A stretch of DNA of 64,000 nucleotides from Actinoplanes sp. SE50/110 (GTDB taxonomy: Bacteria; Actinomycetota; Actinomycetes; Mycobacteriales; Micromonosporaceae). The notes beneath the pieces are model-generated. The model saw only the letters and a list, made by a program, of their open reading frames with translations, did no database searches and was not told where the DNA came from. A program made the translations under genes and the position numbers. The stretch spans positions 6,233,001 through 6,297,000 of the forward strand of contig NZ_LT827010.1 of the NCBI RefSeq assembly GCF_900119315.1. Direction: 5' to 3'. This document shows positions 1-8,470 of this stretch, in pieces; position 1 is the stretch's first letter, and the number at the start of each line of letters is the position of its first letter.

Positions 1-307
1 GGGTGAGCACCAGGTCGGCGGTGCGCAGCGCGGCGTCGACCCGCAGCCGGGTCATGTTGCGGTGGCGCAGGATGCCGAGGATCGCATTCGCCAGGCCGAC
101 CGCGAGCACCCCGAACGACCAGGCGACCAGCGGCCCGGGTCGGCGCGGCGTGACCCCCTGGTCGATCGCCTGCTGGATCAGCCAGGGCATCGCGGCCAGG
201 CTGAAGAACCACAGCGAGCCGAACGTCATGCCGAGCGCCAGCCGCCCCCTGACCTGCCCGGCCAGCCACCACAGATAACGCCCGGGTCCCCGTCGCACAC
301 CTGACAT
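1..307 (-). CDS. ABC exporter, N-terminal part of transmembrane domain (partial)
   Basis: The gene starts at an ATG at 307 on the minus strand and runs off the left edge, so only about 102 residues are visible. The protein opens with a basic stretch (MSGVRRGPGRYLWWLAGQ), then a first hydrophobic segment, then IQQAIDQGV and a second membrane segment ending in RHRNMTRLRVDAALR. This order (TM1, a loop with the AIDxG motif, TM2, then an R-rich coupling region) is typical of type-1 ABC exporters of the MsbA/multidrug class. The nucleotide-binding domain is outside the window. Substrate cannot be inferred. The gene is divergent from nothing visible and is followed upstream by a GNAT gene in the same orientation 33 bp away. 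Confidence 0.75.
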   Translation of the reverse strand, partial: MSGVRRGPGRYLWWLAGQVRGRLALGMTFGSLWFFSLAAMPWLIQQAIDQGVTPRRPGPLVAWSFGVLAVGLANAILGILRHRNMTRLRVDAALRTADLVLT

Positions 308-340
308 CCTGCCTGGGGCGACCGGCCGGCGGGAAGAGGA

Positions 341-868
341 TTATCGCAGCGCGCGCCGCATCCGCAGGCTGCGGATGTGATCGTCCTCTCGGGACAGATC
401 GGCCTGCACGGTCGCCATCGGCTGGAAGCCGCGTGAGCGGTAGAAGCCGATCCCGGGGCCGTCACCGAGGAACACCGACAGCCACACCTCGGTGCCGCCG
501 GCCTCCCGGATCTGCGCGATCACCCGGTCCAGCAGCAGCGTGCCCAGTCCGCGGCCGCGCTCCGCCGGATCCAGATAGATCAGGTGCAGCTCGCCGATCC
601 CGGGCCGGGTCAGGCCGCCGCCGGCCGCGCCGACCAGCCGGTCACCCTCCTCGGCGACCTGGTAGCCGAACCAGCGCGGCGGGTCGGCCGGCACCTGACG
701 CGCGACCCGGGCCGCGCCGAAACAGATGCCGGCGGTCCGCTCGATGTAGCCGGGCGGGAGCAGCTCACGGTAGGCAGCCCGATACGCGGCCGTGCAGATC
801 TCCGCTATCCGGTCGGCGTCCATGTCGGTCGCGGGTCGGGCGACGGCGGCGAGCGATGGTCCTGGCAC
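341..868 (-). CDS. GNAT family N-acetyltransferase
   Basis: A 175-residue protein with the GNAT fold pattern. Motif A lies in the middle (LHLIYLDPAERGRGLGTLLL), with the R-G-x-G-L-G loop that binds the acetyl-CoA pyrophosphate. A later GFYRSRGF segment matches the usual motif B 'FYxxxGF'. The family transfers acetyl groups to amines, but substrate varies and nothing here identifies it. A GTG at 868 gives a full-length domain; an internal ATG at 823 would also keep it nearly whole. It lies just upstream of the ABC exporter gene in the same direction, so cotranscription is possible. Confidence 0.8.
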   Translation of the reverse strand: MPGPSLAAVARPATDMDADRIAEICTAAYRAAYRELLPPGYIERTAGICFGAARVARQVPADPPRWFGYQVAEEGDRLVGAAGGGLTRPGIGELHLIYLDPAERGRGLGTLLLDRVIAQIREAGGTEVWLSVFLGDGPGIGFYRSRGFQPMATVQADLSREDDHIRSLRMRRALR

Positions 869-956
869 GGCAGACAGGGTAGATCAATCCCGGGACGCGA
901 TCCGATCGCGCGGCACCCGGGCGGTGCGCCGGTTGCCGGAACACCGCGGCCGGCCC

Positions 957-1397
957 TCAGTCCTCGACCACCCGCGGACTGCCGTTCACACAGGCGAACC
1001 GCACCTTCACCCGGACGTGGTCGTCCCGCACGCCGCGGAACTCCCCTTCGCGGGCACTCTGCTCGTGCACCGCGAAACCCTGCGCCGGGGACATCGAGGT
1101 GATCCCGTCGCAGTCGGCGACCACCGTGCCGCCCCGGGTCGGGAACGAGGACACCACCGGGGTCGTCGGGGCGGCGGTCGCCGGCGACGCGGTGGGCAGC
1201 GCCGACGTCGGGATCGGAGCCGGCCCGGCCTGCGCGAGTTCCCGCTCCACGTCCGCCTCGCTGCGCGCGGTGTCCGCCTCCCGATTCGTCAGGCCGGCCC
1301 CGACCAGGCCGATCCCGACCACCCCGACGAGCACGGCGAGGACCGCCGCGACCACCCACCCCGCGACGATCACCACACGCTGTCCCACTCGGCTCAC
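957..1397 (-). CDS. Membrane-anchored hypothetical protein
   Basis: A 146-residue protein not recognised by family. Residues about 5-35 form one long hydrophobic anchor (VVIVAGWVVAAVLAVLVGVV). A Pro/Ala/Thr-rich linker follows, then a C-terminal extracytoplasmic portion with two cysteines (ADCDG and FACVNG) that could form a disulphide. The GTG at 1397 places the anchor at the N-terminus. The gene is divergent from the response regulator at 1500, so it shares the TAAG-repeat intergenic region and may belong to that regulon. Function unknown. Confidence 0.6.
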   Translation of the reverse strand: MSRVGQRVVIVAGWVVAAVLAVLVGVVGIGLVGAGLTNREADTARSEADVERELAQAGPAPIPTSALPTASPATAAPTTPVVSSFPTRGGTVVADCDGITSMSPAQGFAVHEQSAREGEFRGVRDDHVRVKVRFACVNGSPRVVED

Positions 1398-1419
1398 CGG
1401 GCCACTATGCGCCCGGGAT

Positions 1420-1458
1420 CGCTAAGCCGCCGCCGGGACCGGGATAAGGGACGGTTAA
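1420..1458 (+). promoter_or_regulatory. Putative OmpR-type direct-repeat operator in divergent promoter
   Basis: GGATAAGGGACGGTTAAG (1442-1459) contains two TAAG units 11 bp apart, the one-turn spacing used by OmpR/PhoB-class regulators. A further single CGCTAAG lies at 1420-1426. The site is immediately upstream of the response regulator gene, which suggests autoregulation. The same arrangement recurs at 19368-19385 upstream of the PepSY gene. Regulator assignment is inference. Confidence 0.45.
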
Positions 1459-1499
1459 GAACCGCCCGGGCGGCCCGGCCCAGCCGATACCGTGCAGCC

Positions 1500-2186
1500 G
1501 TGGCGAGACTGCTGTTGATCGAGGACGACCCGGCGATCCGGAACACCCTGCTGCGCGCCCTGCGGGATCGTGGGCACGCGGTGGCCGCGGCGCCCGCGGC
1601 GATGGCGGGACTCCAGACCGCCCTGGCCGAACGACCGGACCTGATCGTCCTCGACCTGGGCCTGCCCGACCTCGACGGCCGGGAGCTGCTGCGGATGCTG
1701 CGCGCGGTCAGCCGGACCCCGGTGATCGTCGCGACCGCCCGGGACGAGGAGACCGAGATGGTCCGGCTGCTCGACGCGGGTGCCGACGACTACGTGGTGA
1801 AACCGTTCACCGCGGCGCAGTTGGACGCGCGGATCCGGGCCGTGCTGCGGCGCGGCTCCGCCACCCCCGGCGAGACGGAACCGGCCCTGGTCGTCGGCGG
1901 GCTGCGGATCGACGTGGCGGCCCGCGAGGTCACCCTGGACGGGACCGGGGTCGACCTCACGCCCCGCGAATTCGACCTGCTGCACCACCTCGCGGCGCGG
2001 GCCGGTCAGGTGGTGACGAAACGGGAGCTGCTCAGCGAGGTGTGGCAGGTGCCGTACGGCGGGGCGGACAAGACCGTCGACGTACACCTGTCGTGGTTGC
2101 GCCGCAAGCTCGGCGAGACCGCGACCGAACCGCGCTACCTGCACACCGTCCGCGGGGTCGGGGTCAAGCTGAGCGAGCCGGCGTGA
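1500..2186 (+). CDS. OmpR/PhoB-family response regulator
   Basis: A 228-residue DNA-binding response regulator. The receiver domain has acidic residues Asp9/Asp10, phospho-acceptor Asp52 (IVLDLGLPDLDG) and Lys101 (VVKPF). The C-terminal winged helix (about 130-225) has LTPREFDLLHHLA and the recognition region ending in VDVHLSWLRRKLGE. The GTG at 1500 (VARLLLIEDD) sits exactly at the family's N-terminus. Its TGA overlaps the GTG of the sensor kinase by 4 nt, so the pair is translationally coupled. It would be phosphorylated by that kinase. The stimulus is unknown; the upstream TAAG repeats suggest autoregulation. Confidence 0.93.
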   Translation: MARLLLIEDDPAIRNTLLRALRDRGHAVAAAPAAMAGLQTALAERPDLIVLDLGLPDLDGRELLRMLRAVSRTPVIVATARDEETEMVRLLDAGADDYVVKPFTAAQLDARIRAVLRRGSATPGETEPALVVGGLRIDVAAREVTLDGTGVDLTPREFDLLHHLAARAGQVVTKRELLSEVWQVPYGGADKTVDVHLSWLRRKLGETATEPRYLHTVRGVGVKLSEPA

Positions 2187-3421
2187 GGGCCCGGCTGACC
2201 CTGCTGGTCGCGGCGACCACGGTGCTGGTGCTGCTGGCCTTTCTGGTGCCGATCGCGCTGCTGCTGCGTCAGGTCGCCCAGGACCGCGCGCTGAGCCAGG
2301 CCAACACGGTGGTCCGCACGATCGTGCCGTTCGCCGTGGGGGACGTCCCGGCGTTGCGGACCGCGGTCACCGGGCAGGCCGTGCCGGTCACCGTCTTCCA
2401 CTGGGACGGCACCGTGGTCGGCGCCCCGGCCACGGTCACCCCCGCGGTCCGGCTGGCCGCCGCCAAAGGCCAATCGTTCACGGTCAGCACCCCCGCCGGC
2501 CGCGAGGTCGTCGTCCCCGTGGTCGGCGCCCGCGGCACCAGCGTCATCCGGACCGTCGTCGCCGATGCCGACCTGACCCGCGGCGTCTCCCGCTCCTGGC
2601 TCACCCTGGCCGGCCTCGGCGCCGCCCTGCTGCTGCTCGGCCTGCTGGTCGCCGACCGCCTGGCGCGCACCATCATCGCCCCGATCACCCAGCTCAGCGC
2701 GGTCTCGCACCGCCTGGCCGGCGCCGAACTCACAGCCCGCGCCGCCCCCGCCGGCCCACCCGAGCTGCGCGAGGTCGCCGGCGCCCTGAACCACCTGGCG
2801 ACCCGCATCCAGGACCTGCTCGCCGCCGAACGGGAACGGATCGCCGACCTCTCACACCGTCTGCGCACCCCGCTGACCGCCCTCCGCCTGGAAGCCGAAT
2901 CCCTGCAGGATCCGACCGAATCCGCCCGGGTCGCGGCCGCCGCCGACGGCGTCGCCCGGGCCGTCACCGCGGCCATCCAGCAGGCCCGGCGCGAGGTCAC
3001 CCACCAGCCGGCCGGTTGCGACGCCACCGCGGTGGTCAGCGACCGGGTCGCCTTCTGGCAGGTCCTCGCCGAGGACACCGGCCGCCCGGTGACCCGATCA
3101 CTTCCGGACACTCCCCTGCCGGTCGCGGTCGCCGCCGACGACCTGGCCGCGGCCCTGGACGCGTTGCTCGGCAACGTCTTCGCGCACACCCCGGACGAGA
3201 CCCCGTTCGCGGTGACCCTCACCGCCCGCCCGGGCGGCGGCGCGACCCTGACGGTCGCCGACGAGGGCCCCGGCTTCCCGGCCTCCGCCACCACCCGCGG
3301 CGCCTCGGGCGGCGACTCGACCGGCCTCGGCCTGGACATCGCCCGCCAGATCGCCACCGGCTTCCACACCGAGGGCGGCCCCGGCGGCGCCGTCGTCCGC
3401 CTGGAGCTGCCCGCCCCCTGA
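2183..3421 (+). CDS. Two-component sensor histidine kinase
   Basis: A 412-residue membrane sensor kinase partnered with the preceding regulator. TM1 spans about 5-30. A roughly 105-residue extracytoplasmic sensor follows, then TM2 (about 138-160) and a HAMP segment. The dimerisation/H-box is DLSHRLRTPLTALRLE with phospho-acceptor His225. The ATPase part has an N-box variant (DALLGNVFAHTPDE), G1 (VADEGPGF) and G2 (STGLGLDIA). The N-box has F-A-H where many kinases have A-x-K-F/Y-S, which is common in actinobacterial members. The start GTG at 2183 overlaps the regulator stop (GTGA). Confidence 0.92.
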   Translation: MRARLTLLVAATTVLVLLAFLVPIALLLRQVAQDRALSQANTVVRTIVPFAVGDVPALRTAVTGQAVPVTVFHWDGTVVGAPATVTPAVRLAAAKGQSFTVSTPAGREVVVPVVGARGTSVIRTVVADADLTRGVSRSWLTLAGLGAALLLLGLLVADRLARTIIAPITQLSAVSHRLAGAELTARAAPAGPPELREVAGALNHLATRIQDLLAAERERIADLSHRLRTPLTALRLEAESLQDPTESARVAAAADGVARAVTAAIQQARREVTHQPAGCDATAVVSDRVAFWQVLAEDTGRPVTRSLPDTPLPVAVAADDLAAALDALLGNVFAHTPDETPFAVTLTARPGGGATLTVADEGPGFPASATTRGASGGDSTGLGLDIARQIATGFHTEGGPGGAVVRLELPAP

Positions 3422-3426
3422 CCCCG

Positions 3427-3572
3427 CGCCGCCCCTCCTGGCCGCCGCGCCGCCCCTCTTGGCCGCCGCGCCCCTCCTTCCCGGCCGCCGCGCCCCCGCC
3501 ATCCTGGCCGCCGCGCCGCCCTTCCTGACCGCCGCGCCGCCCCCTCCTGGCCGCCGCGCCGCGCCCCGGGCG
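3427..3572. repeat. GC-rich imperfect direct repeats
   Basis: Between the kinase stop and the PadR gene, a unit close to CTGGCCGCCGCGCCGCCCCT recurs about six times with small length changes. No gene is supported here. It may affect termination or be a slippage-prone expansion. Confidence 0.7.
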
Positions 3573-3614
3573 GCGGGCTGACGGCATACCTTCGCAGCCG
3601 ATATATTGCGGGGC

Positions 3615-4028
3615 GTGGAAACGCCTCTGCGCGAACCGACGTTCCTGATCCTGACCGCCCTGGCCGGCGAGCCCCTGCACGGCTACGGCCTGGTCGCCGA
3701 GGTCAGCCGCCTCTCCGAGGGCCGCATCACGCTGCGCCCCGGCACCCTGTACGGCGCCCTGGACCGCCTCACCGACGCCGGCCTGATCACCGTCGACCGC
3801 GAGGAGACCGTCGACGGCCGGCTGCGCCGCTATTACCGCCTCACCGACCGGGGCACCACCCTGCTCACCGAGGAGACCGACCGCATGCGCCGCAACGTCG
3901 AAGCCGCCACCACCCGCCTCCGACTCGCCCCGTCGCCCGCCCGCCGGGGCCGCCGCACGCCGGGCACCACCTTCGGCCGGAGCCTCGCTTCGCCCGGCAC
4001 CGCTCTGCGCCTCGGAGGCTGGGCATGA
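3615..4028 (+). CDS. PadR family transcriptional regulator
   Basis: A 137-residue winged-helix regulator starting at GTG 3615 (VETPLREPTFLILTALAGEP). The PadR hallmark order is present: an N-terminal LTALAGEPLHGYGLVAEV helix pair, the recognition portion LRPGTLYGALDRLTDAGLI, then the wing RRYYRLTDRG. The usual C-terminal coiled dimerisation helix is short, being replaced by an Arg-rich, low-complexity tail after about residue 100. Its stop overlaps the ATG of the next gene (ATGA), a typical PadR-membrane-protein pair in which the regulator represses its own operon. Confidence 0.9.
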   Translation: METPLREPTFLILTALAGEPLHGYGLVAEVSRLSEGRITLRPGTLYGALDRLTDAGLITVDREETVDGRLRRYYRLTDRGTTLLTEETDRMRRNVEAATTRLRLAPSPARRGRRTPGTTFGRSLASPGTALRLGGWA

Positions 4029-5050
4029 CCGATCTGGAACGCCGTTACGCCCGGCTGATCCACTGGTGCTACCCGGCCGCCTACCGCCGGGCGCGCGGCA
4101 CCGAGATCCTGGGCACCTACCTGGACTCGGTCTCCCCGGACCGCCGTCGTCCCACTCTCGCCGACACCGTCGACCTGGTCACCGGCGGCCTCCGCGAGCG
4201 GGTCCGCGCCTGCGGCCTCGCCGACCTGGCACCCGGCTTCCGCCTGGCCGGCACCTTCGCCATGATCACCGCCACCGCCCTGGCCGCCGGCTGGTCCGTC
4301 GTCGAACTCGTCCGCCGTTTCGCCTGGGACGACCCCCGGCCGGGCACATTCACCTCGATCGGCATCCTGGTCTGGGCGTCGTGGCTGCTCGCGTCCGTCG
4401 TGCACGTCGCCGCCCCGGCCAGATGGGCACGTCCGGCGGTCATCGCGGCCCTGCTGATCACGGTCGGGATCGCGCCGCTCGCCGACCTTCTCGCCCGACT
4501 CCGGCCGCCGCTCTTCGTCCTGCTTCCGCAAGCCGCACTCGGCCTGCTCGCCCTGGCCGGTGCCGGTCGCGGCCGGCTCGCCGTCCGCCTGCTCCCGGCC
4601 GCTGCCGCCGCCGCGATCACCGCCACCGCCCTGGCCGCCGGGGTGCTCGCCGGCCCGTACCTCGACCCTTTCATGATCTACTACAGGGCCGCCGACCACG
4701 AACTTCCCGCGGCCGGCACGATCCTGCTGACGGCCGCCCTGGCCACCGCCTTCACCCTGTCGGCCCGGGGCGACCACCGGGGCGCCCAGGCCCTGCTGGC
4801 GCTGCCCGCCCCGATCGCCCTGCTGGCCATTCATCCGCTGACCGCGGCCATCACCGGCACCGCCGCGAACGTCCCCAACCCCACCTGGAGTTCCATGGCC
4901 GCGGTGGCGGTCCTCGTCATCGTCGCCGCCCTGACCGTCCTGCTCATCGCAGCCACCGCGTTGCGGCACCGCACCACCGCGGCTCCCCCCGCCCGTCCCC
5001 GATGCCCGACGTGTGGCGCCAACCGCCCGGCCGGGGCGGGCCGACGCTGA
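4025..5050 (+). CDS. Polytopic membrane protein, PadR-operon partner, with C-terminal CxxC
   Basis: A 341-residue protein translationally coupled to the PadR regulator. The first 75 residues are soluble (MTDLERRYARLIHWCYPAAY), a start frequently seen in PadR-linked actinobacterial membrane proteins. About eight hydrophobic segments follow between 80 and 320. The last 20 residues carry CPTCGANRPAG, a single zinc-knuckle-like CxxC. Function is unknown. The context suggests an envelope-stress or transport role controlled by the adjacent PadR protein. Confidence 0.75.
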   Translation: MTDLERRYARLIHWCYPAAYRRARGTEILGTYLDSVSPDRRRPTLADTVDLVTGGLRERVRACGLADLAPGFRLAGTFAMITATALAAGWSVVELVRRFAWDDPRPGTFTSIGILVWASWLLASVVHVAAPARWARPAVIAALLITVGIAPLADLLARLRPPLFVLLPQAALGLLALAGAGRGRLAVRLLPAAAAAAITATALAAGVLAGPYLDPFMIYYRAADHELPAAGTILLTAALATAFTLSARGDHRGAQALLALPAPIALLAIHPLTAAITGTAANVPNPTWSSMAAVAVLVIVAALTVLLIAATALRHRTTAAPPARPRCPTCGANRPAGAGRR

Positions 5051-5232
5051 TCCGGACGAGCCCTACCAGGCATCCGGAGCGCAATGACGACGCACTCCGG
5101 CCGCGAGCTCGGGCACTCACCTTCGTTCCAGCAGGCCAGGGATGCCGGGCACCGTATGCGGCATCCTCCGGCGGGAAAGCTTCGGCCCGGACCGCGGCGG
5201 CGCGACCATCCGGTGCCGCTCCCGCACACCAT

Positions 5233-5376
5233 GCGGACCCGGGCCGGCCGGGAGATGGTCGCCAGATCCACGGCCGCCTGCGTGGTCAGCGCCGTGTGGT
5301 GCGCAACGACCGAGATGGCCGTTCCTTGCCGGAGCGCGGTCACGACCTCACGCAGAACGCCGTAGAGCGCGGCTGG
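5233..5376 (-). pseudogene. Remnant of an excisionase-type helix-turn-helix protein
   Basis: Minus-strand codons read PAALYGVLREVVTALRQG, then a VVAHHTALTTQAA-type segment and ISRPA. This matches the region around the recognition helix of short excisionase/MerR-like DNA-binding domain proteins ('ELTTQQAADLLGVSRP'). After ISRPA the similarity ends and the frame runs into unrelated residues. There is no proper upstream start and the gene is cut short, so I read it as a decayed fragment. The rest of the 5051-5381 spacer shows nothing else I can support. Confidence 0.4.
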
Positions 5377-5381
5377 TCGCG

Positions 5382-6044
5382 TCAGTCGTCCGGGCGGTCC
5401 GCGGCGAGGTAGGTGAGGACGGCCCGGACGCGGCGGTTGGTGTCGTTGTCGTCGGGGCGCAGGTGGAGTTTGGCGAAGATGGTCGTGGTGTATTTGCTGA
5501 TGGCGCCCTCGCTCAGGAACAGGCGGGTGGCGATGGCGGTGTTGGAGATGCCCTCGGCCATCAGGGCCAGGACGGAGCGTTCCCGCTCGGTCAGGGTGGC
5601 CAGGGGGTCGGCGCGGCGGGGGTGGCCGAGCAGCTTGGCGACGACGGCCGGGTCCAGGGCGGTGCCGCCGGCGGCGACGCGGGTCAGCGCGTCGATGAAG
5701 TCGTCGGCGTCGAGCACCCGGTCCTTGAGCTGGTAACCCACGCCGCCCCGCGCGTCGGCGAGCAGCTCGCGGGCGTAGAGCTGCTCGACGTGCTGGGACA
5801 GGATCAGGACCGGCAGGCCGGGGATCTCGCGGCGGGCCGCCAGGGCCGCCTGCAGGCCCTCGTCGGAGAAGGTGGGCGGGAGGCGGACGTCGAGGATGGC
5901 GACGTCGGGACGCTCGGTGAGCAGGGCTTCGAGGGCGGCCGGTCCGCTGTCGACGGCGGCCGTCACCTCGTGGCCGTAGGCCTGGACGAGGCGGACCAGG
6001 CCGTCACGGAGCAGGAACAGGTCTTCGGCGATCACAACACGCAT
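5382..6044 (-). CDS. NarL/LuxR-family response regulator
   Basis: A 220-residue regulator with a receiver domain (acidic Glu7-Asp8, phospho-acceptor Asp52 in LDVRLPP, Lys in YQLKDRV) and a C-terminal LuxR helix-turn-helix (LTERERSVLALMAEG, then NTAIATRLFLSEGAISKY). The receiver has the longer 'PPTFSDEG' loop typical of the actinobacterial subgroup whose kinases are HisKA_3 type. Its ATG at 6044 lies inside the 3' end of the kinase gene (13-nt overlap), giving coupling with the upstream kinase. Confidence 0.93.
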   Translation of the reverse strand: MRVVIAEDLFLLRDGLVRLVQAYGHEVTAAVDSGPAALEALLTERPDVAILDVRLPPTFSDEGLQAALAARREIPGLPVLILSQHVEQLYARELLADARGGVGYQLKDRVLDADDFIDALTRVAAGGTALDPAVVAKLLGHPRRADPLATLTERERSVLALMAEGISNTAIATRLFLSEGAISKYTTTIFAKLHLRPDDNDTNRRVRAVLTYLAADRPDD

Positions 6045-7345
6045 GGCACCGACACGGTAGCGCGGGTCGGCCCGCCGATGGGGCTGTCGATCTCCAGCGT
6101 GCCGCCGAAGGCCGCCAGCCGCCGCTGGATGCCGTGCAGACCGGAACCGGGCGCGGGTGCGGCGCCACCGGTGCCGTCGTCGGTGACGGTTGCGGTGAGC
6201 GTCCGGCCGGCATGTGCCAGGTCGACCGTGACCCGCCGGGCGTGGGCGTGTTTGGCGACGTTGGTGAGCAGCTCGGCGACGGCGAAGTAGAGGGCCGACT
6301 CCAGGGGGCGTTCGGGGCGGGCCGGGACGGCGGCGGTCACCTCCGTCGCGACCGGGAGATCCAGCGCCAGGGCGCGCAGGGCGTCGACGAGACCTCGCTC
6401 GACCAGGACGGGCGGGTTGATGCCGCGAACCAGGAGGCGCAGCTCGGCCAGGGCGGCCCGGGAGGCGGCCCGGGTCTCGGCGAGCAGGGCCTTGGCGGCC
6501 GCCGGGTCGGTGTCGACCATGCGCTCGGCGGCCTGCATGGACATGCCCATGGCGACCAGGCGGGCCTGGGCGCCGTCGTGCAGGCCGCGTTCGATGCGGT
6601 CCAGCTCGGCGGCCTGGGTCTCGGTCAGGTCGGCCTGCAGAGTCTCCAGCTCGGCGACACGGCGGCCGAGGCGGATGCGGGCGCCGGGGCCGAGGAAGCG
6701 GTCGGCGACCGGCCGGAAGATCCGCCAGGCGAACGGGGCGGCCGCGCCACCGGCGAGGATCAGCACGACACCCAGCGGGATCGCGACGGCGCCCCACGAC
6801 GCGGGCCGGACGAGGGCCGCGAGCAGGCCGGCCGTGCCGGCCAGTGGCGGCAGGACGGTGACCGGGAAGACGGTCACGCCGGCGGCCAGCGCCCAGATGC
6901 CGTCCCCGGTGACCTGCGGATCGTGGAAGCGGGCGTGCATGGCGGAGCGGCGGCGGGCCTCGCGCTCCGTCTTGTGATACTCCCTGCCGTCCCACCAGAA
7001 GCCGGTGGCCATCCGGGTGACCGGGGCCGGCGGGTGGTAGGTGACCGCCAGGTCGCGGTCCAGCCAGCGGGCGGCCAGACGCCGGGCGGACCCGGCGAGC
7101 GGACGGCTGGTCAGCAGGTGGGTGATCCACAGGGCGGCGGCCACCCAGACGACCACGATCAGCACCTGTCCGGCGCCGATCAGGGTGCGCAGCGGCCAGG
7201 ACAGGTGCCTGCCGTGCGTCCAGGTGCCGGCGAACAGCGCACCGCCCCCGGCGACGGTCACGCCGACCAGCGGCAGCACCGCGGTCAGCGCCGCCAGCCG
7301 CAGGCACCGGTAGAGGCCGCGCACGACGGCGAATCCCTTGTCCAC
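6032..7345 (-). CDS. HisKA_3-type sensor histidine kinase
   Basis: A 437-residue kinase paired with the NarL regulator. Two N-terminal membrane segments (about 15-40 and 58-78) are followed by a cytoplasmic loop and two further segments (about 150-205); this arrangement resembles a DUF1707/sensor-domain kinase. The H-box is ELDRIERGLHDGAQARL, with His256. The HATPase part has AVAELLTNVAKHAHARR and a C-terminal G-box (GSGLHGIQRRL). The GTG at 7345 is the most sensible start because it gives a clean cytoplasmic N-terminus before the first segment. The stimulus is unknown. Confidence 0.88.
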   Translation of the reverse strand: MDKGFAVVRGLYRCLRLAALTAVLPLVGVTVAGGGALFAGTWTHGRHLSWPLRTLIGAGQVLIVVVWVAAALWITHLLTSRPLAGSARRLAARWLDRDLAVTYHPPAPVTRMATGFWWDGREYHKTEREARRRSAMHARFHDPQVTGDGIWALAAGVTVFPVTVLPPLAGTAGLLAALVRPASWGAVAIPLGVVLILAGGAAAPFAWRIFRPVADRFLGPGARIRLGRRVAELETLQADLTETQAAELDRIERGLHDGAQARLVAMGMSMQAAERMVDTDPAAAKALLAETRAASRAALAELRLLVRGINPPVLVERGLVDALRALALDLPVATEVTAAVPARPERPLESALYFAVAELLTNVAKHAHARRVTVDLAHAGRTLTATVTDDGTGGAAPAPGSGLHGIQRRLAAFGGTLEIDSPIGGPTRATVSVPCVL

Positions 7346-7538
7346 AGCAGAGAAGTTACGGCGGTCGCGCGCGGACCGACACCGGGCCGGCCCCCGGATT
7401 CCGGTGGGGTCATCCCCACCGGGCCGGATTCCGGCGCGGGACGGGCACCTCGCCACGGTTGCGCCGCCCTGGTGGGCAATTTCGGGTTCGTGGAGCGGAT
7501 CCGGCAACCGAAGGCGCGGGCGGATCGTTGCCGTCCAC

Positions 7539-8429
7539 GTGAGCCTCGCGATCTTGCTGTCCACCGCCCTGCTGCTCGTGCCGGCACCGGCACACCGGCA
7601 GCCCGCGGATCTGCACTGCACCGGCGACCCGGCGAACGGCCGGACCCCGATCCTGCTGATCCACGGCACCACCTCGAACTCCCGCGCGAACTTCTCCTGG
7701 AACTGGGACCGCGCCTTCGACCACGAAGGTCGCGCACACTGCGACATCGACCTGCCGGACAGCGGCAACGGCGACATCCGGATCGCCGCCGGGCACGTCG
7801 AACGCGGCATCCGCTACCTCCACCGGATCGCCGGTACGCCGATCAGCCTGCTCGGTCACAGCCAGGGCGGGATGATCGCCCGCTGGGTCCTGAAGTTCGC
7901 CCCGGACACCCGCTCGATGATCGACGACTACGTCTCCCTGTCCGCCTCCAACCACGGCACCGACGAGTTCGTGGTGCAGTGCGCCGCCCAGACGGTGTGC
8001 TCGGCCGCGTACTGGCAGCAGCGCTCGAACGCGGCCTTCATCGCCGCGCTCAACAGTGGTCCGCAGACCTGGCCGGGGATCAGTTACACCCAGCTCTACA
8101 CCCGGTACGACGAGATCATCCTGCCGTACCGCCGCTCCGCCCTGCCGCCCGCGCCGAACGTCACCAACCTCGCCGTGCAGGACCTGTGTCCCCTGGAGAC
8201 GGTCGAGCACTTCGGCATGGCGTACGACAACGCGGCCTGGCTGCTGGCCATGGACGCCTTCGACCACCCGGGGCCGGCCCGGCTGTCCCGGGTGAGCCGG
8301 GCGACGTGCGGGCGCCCGCTGATGCCCGCGGTCGACCCGGTCGCCTTCCCGGCCGACGCCGCCGCCGCGCTCGCCCAGAGCGCCCGGTCGATGCTGGTCA
8401 CCCCCCAGTTGACGGCCGAGCCGGAATAG
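7539..8429 (+). CDS. Secreted alpha/beta-hydrolase lipase
   Basis: A 296-residue exported lipase. The GTG at 7539 starts a signal peptide (VSLAILLSTALLLVPAPA), and the mature part probably begins near QPADLHC. The oxyanion region is ILLIHGTTSN, the nucleophile elbow is GHSQGG with Ser108, an acidic residue candidate is in TRYDEIILPY, and the catalytic His candidate is in ETVEHFGMAYD. Several cysteines (CTGD, HCDI, VQCAAQTVCS, DLCP, TCGRP) suggest disulphides. This fits class-2 (EstA/LipA-like) secreted lipases of actinomycetes. No clear Shine-Dalgarno sequence is visible. Confidence 0.85.
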   Translation: MSLAILLSTALLLVPAPAHRQPADLHCTGDPANGRTPILLIHGTTSNSRANFSWNWDRAFDHEGRAHCDIDLPDSGNGDIRIAAGHVERGIRYLHRIAGTPISLLGHSQGGMIARWVLKFAPDTRSMIDDYVSLSASNHGTDEFVVQCAAQTVCSAAYWQQRSNAAFIAALNSGPQTWPGISYTQLYTRYDEIILPYRRSALPPAPNVTNLAVQDLCPLETVEHFGMAYDNAAWLLAMDAFDHPGPARLSRVSRATCGRPLMPAVDPVAFPADAAAALAQSARSMLVTPQLTAEPE

Positions 8430-8433
8430 GCGC

Positions 8434-8464
8434 TTGACCTCAAGCCGGGATGAGGTGCCACCGT
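8434..8464 (+). promoter_or_regulatory. MerR-type promoter/operator
   Basis: A TTGACC -35 (8434-8439) overlaps a perfect inverted repeat ACCTCA-N8-TGAGGT (8437-8456). A weak CACCGT -10 candidate follows at 8459-8464, about 19 bp after the -35. A palindrome between -35 and -10 with a long 19-bp spacer is the arrangement bent into shape by MerR-family activators, and ACCTCAAG/TGAGGT half-sites are typical of SoxR-like members. It lies 7 bp upstream of the ABC exporter start. No MerR gene is in the window. Confidence 0.5.
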
Positions 8465-8470
8465 CGGGCC

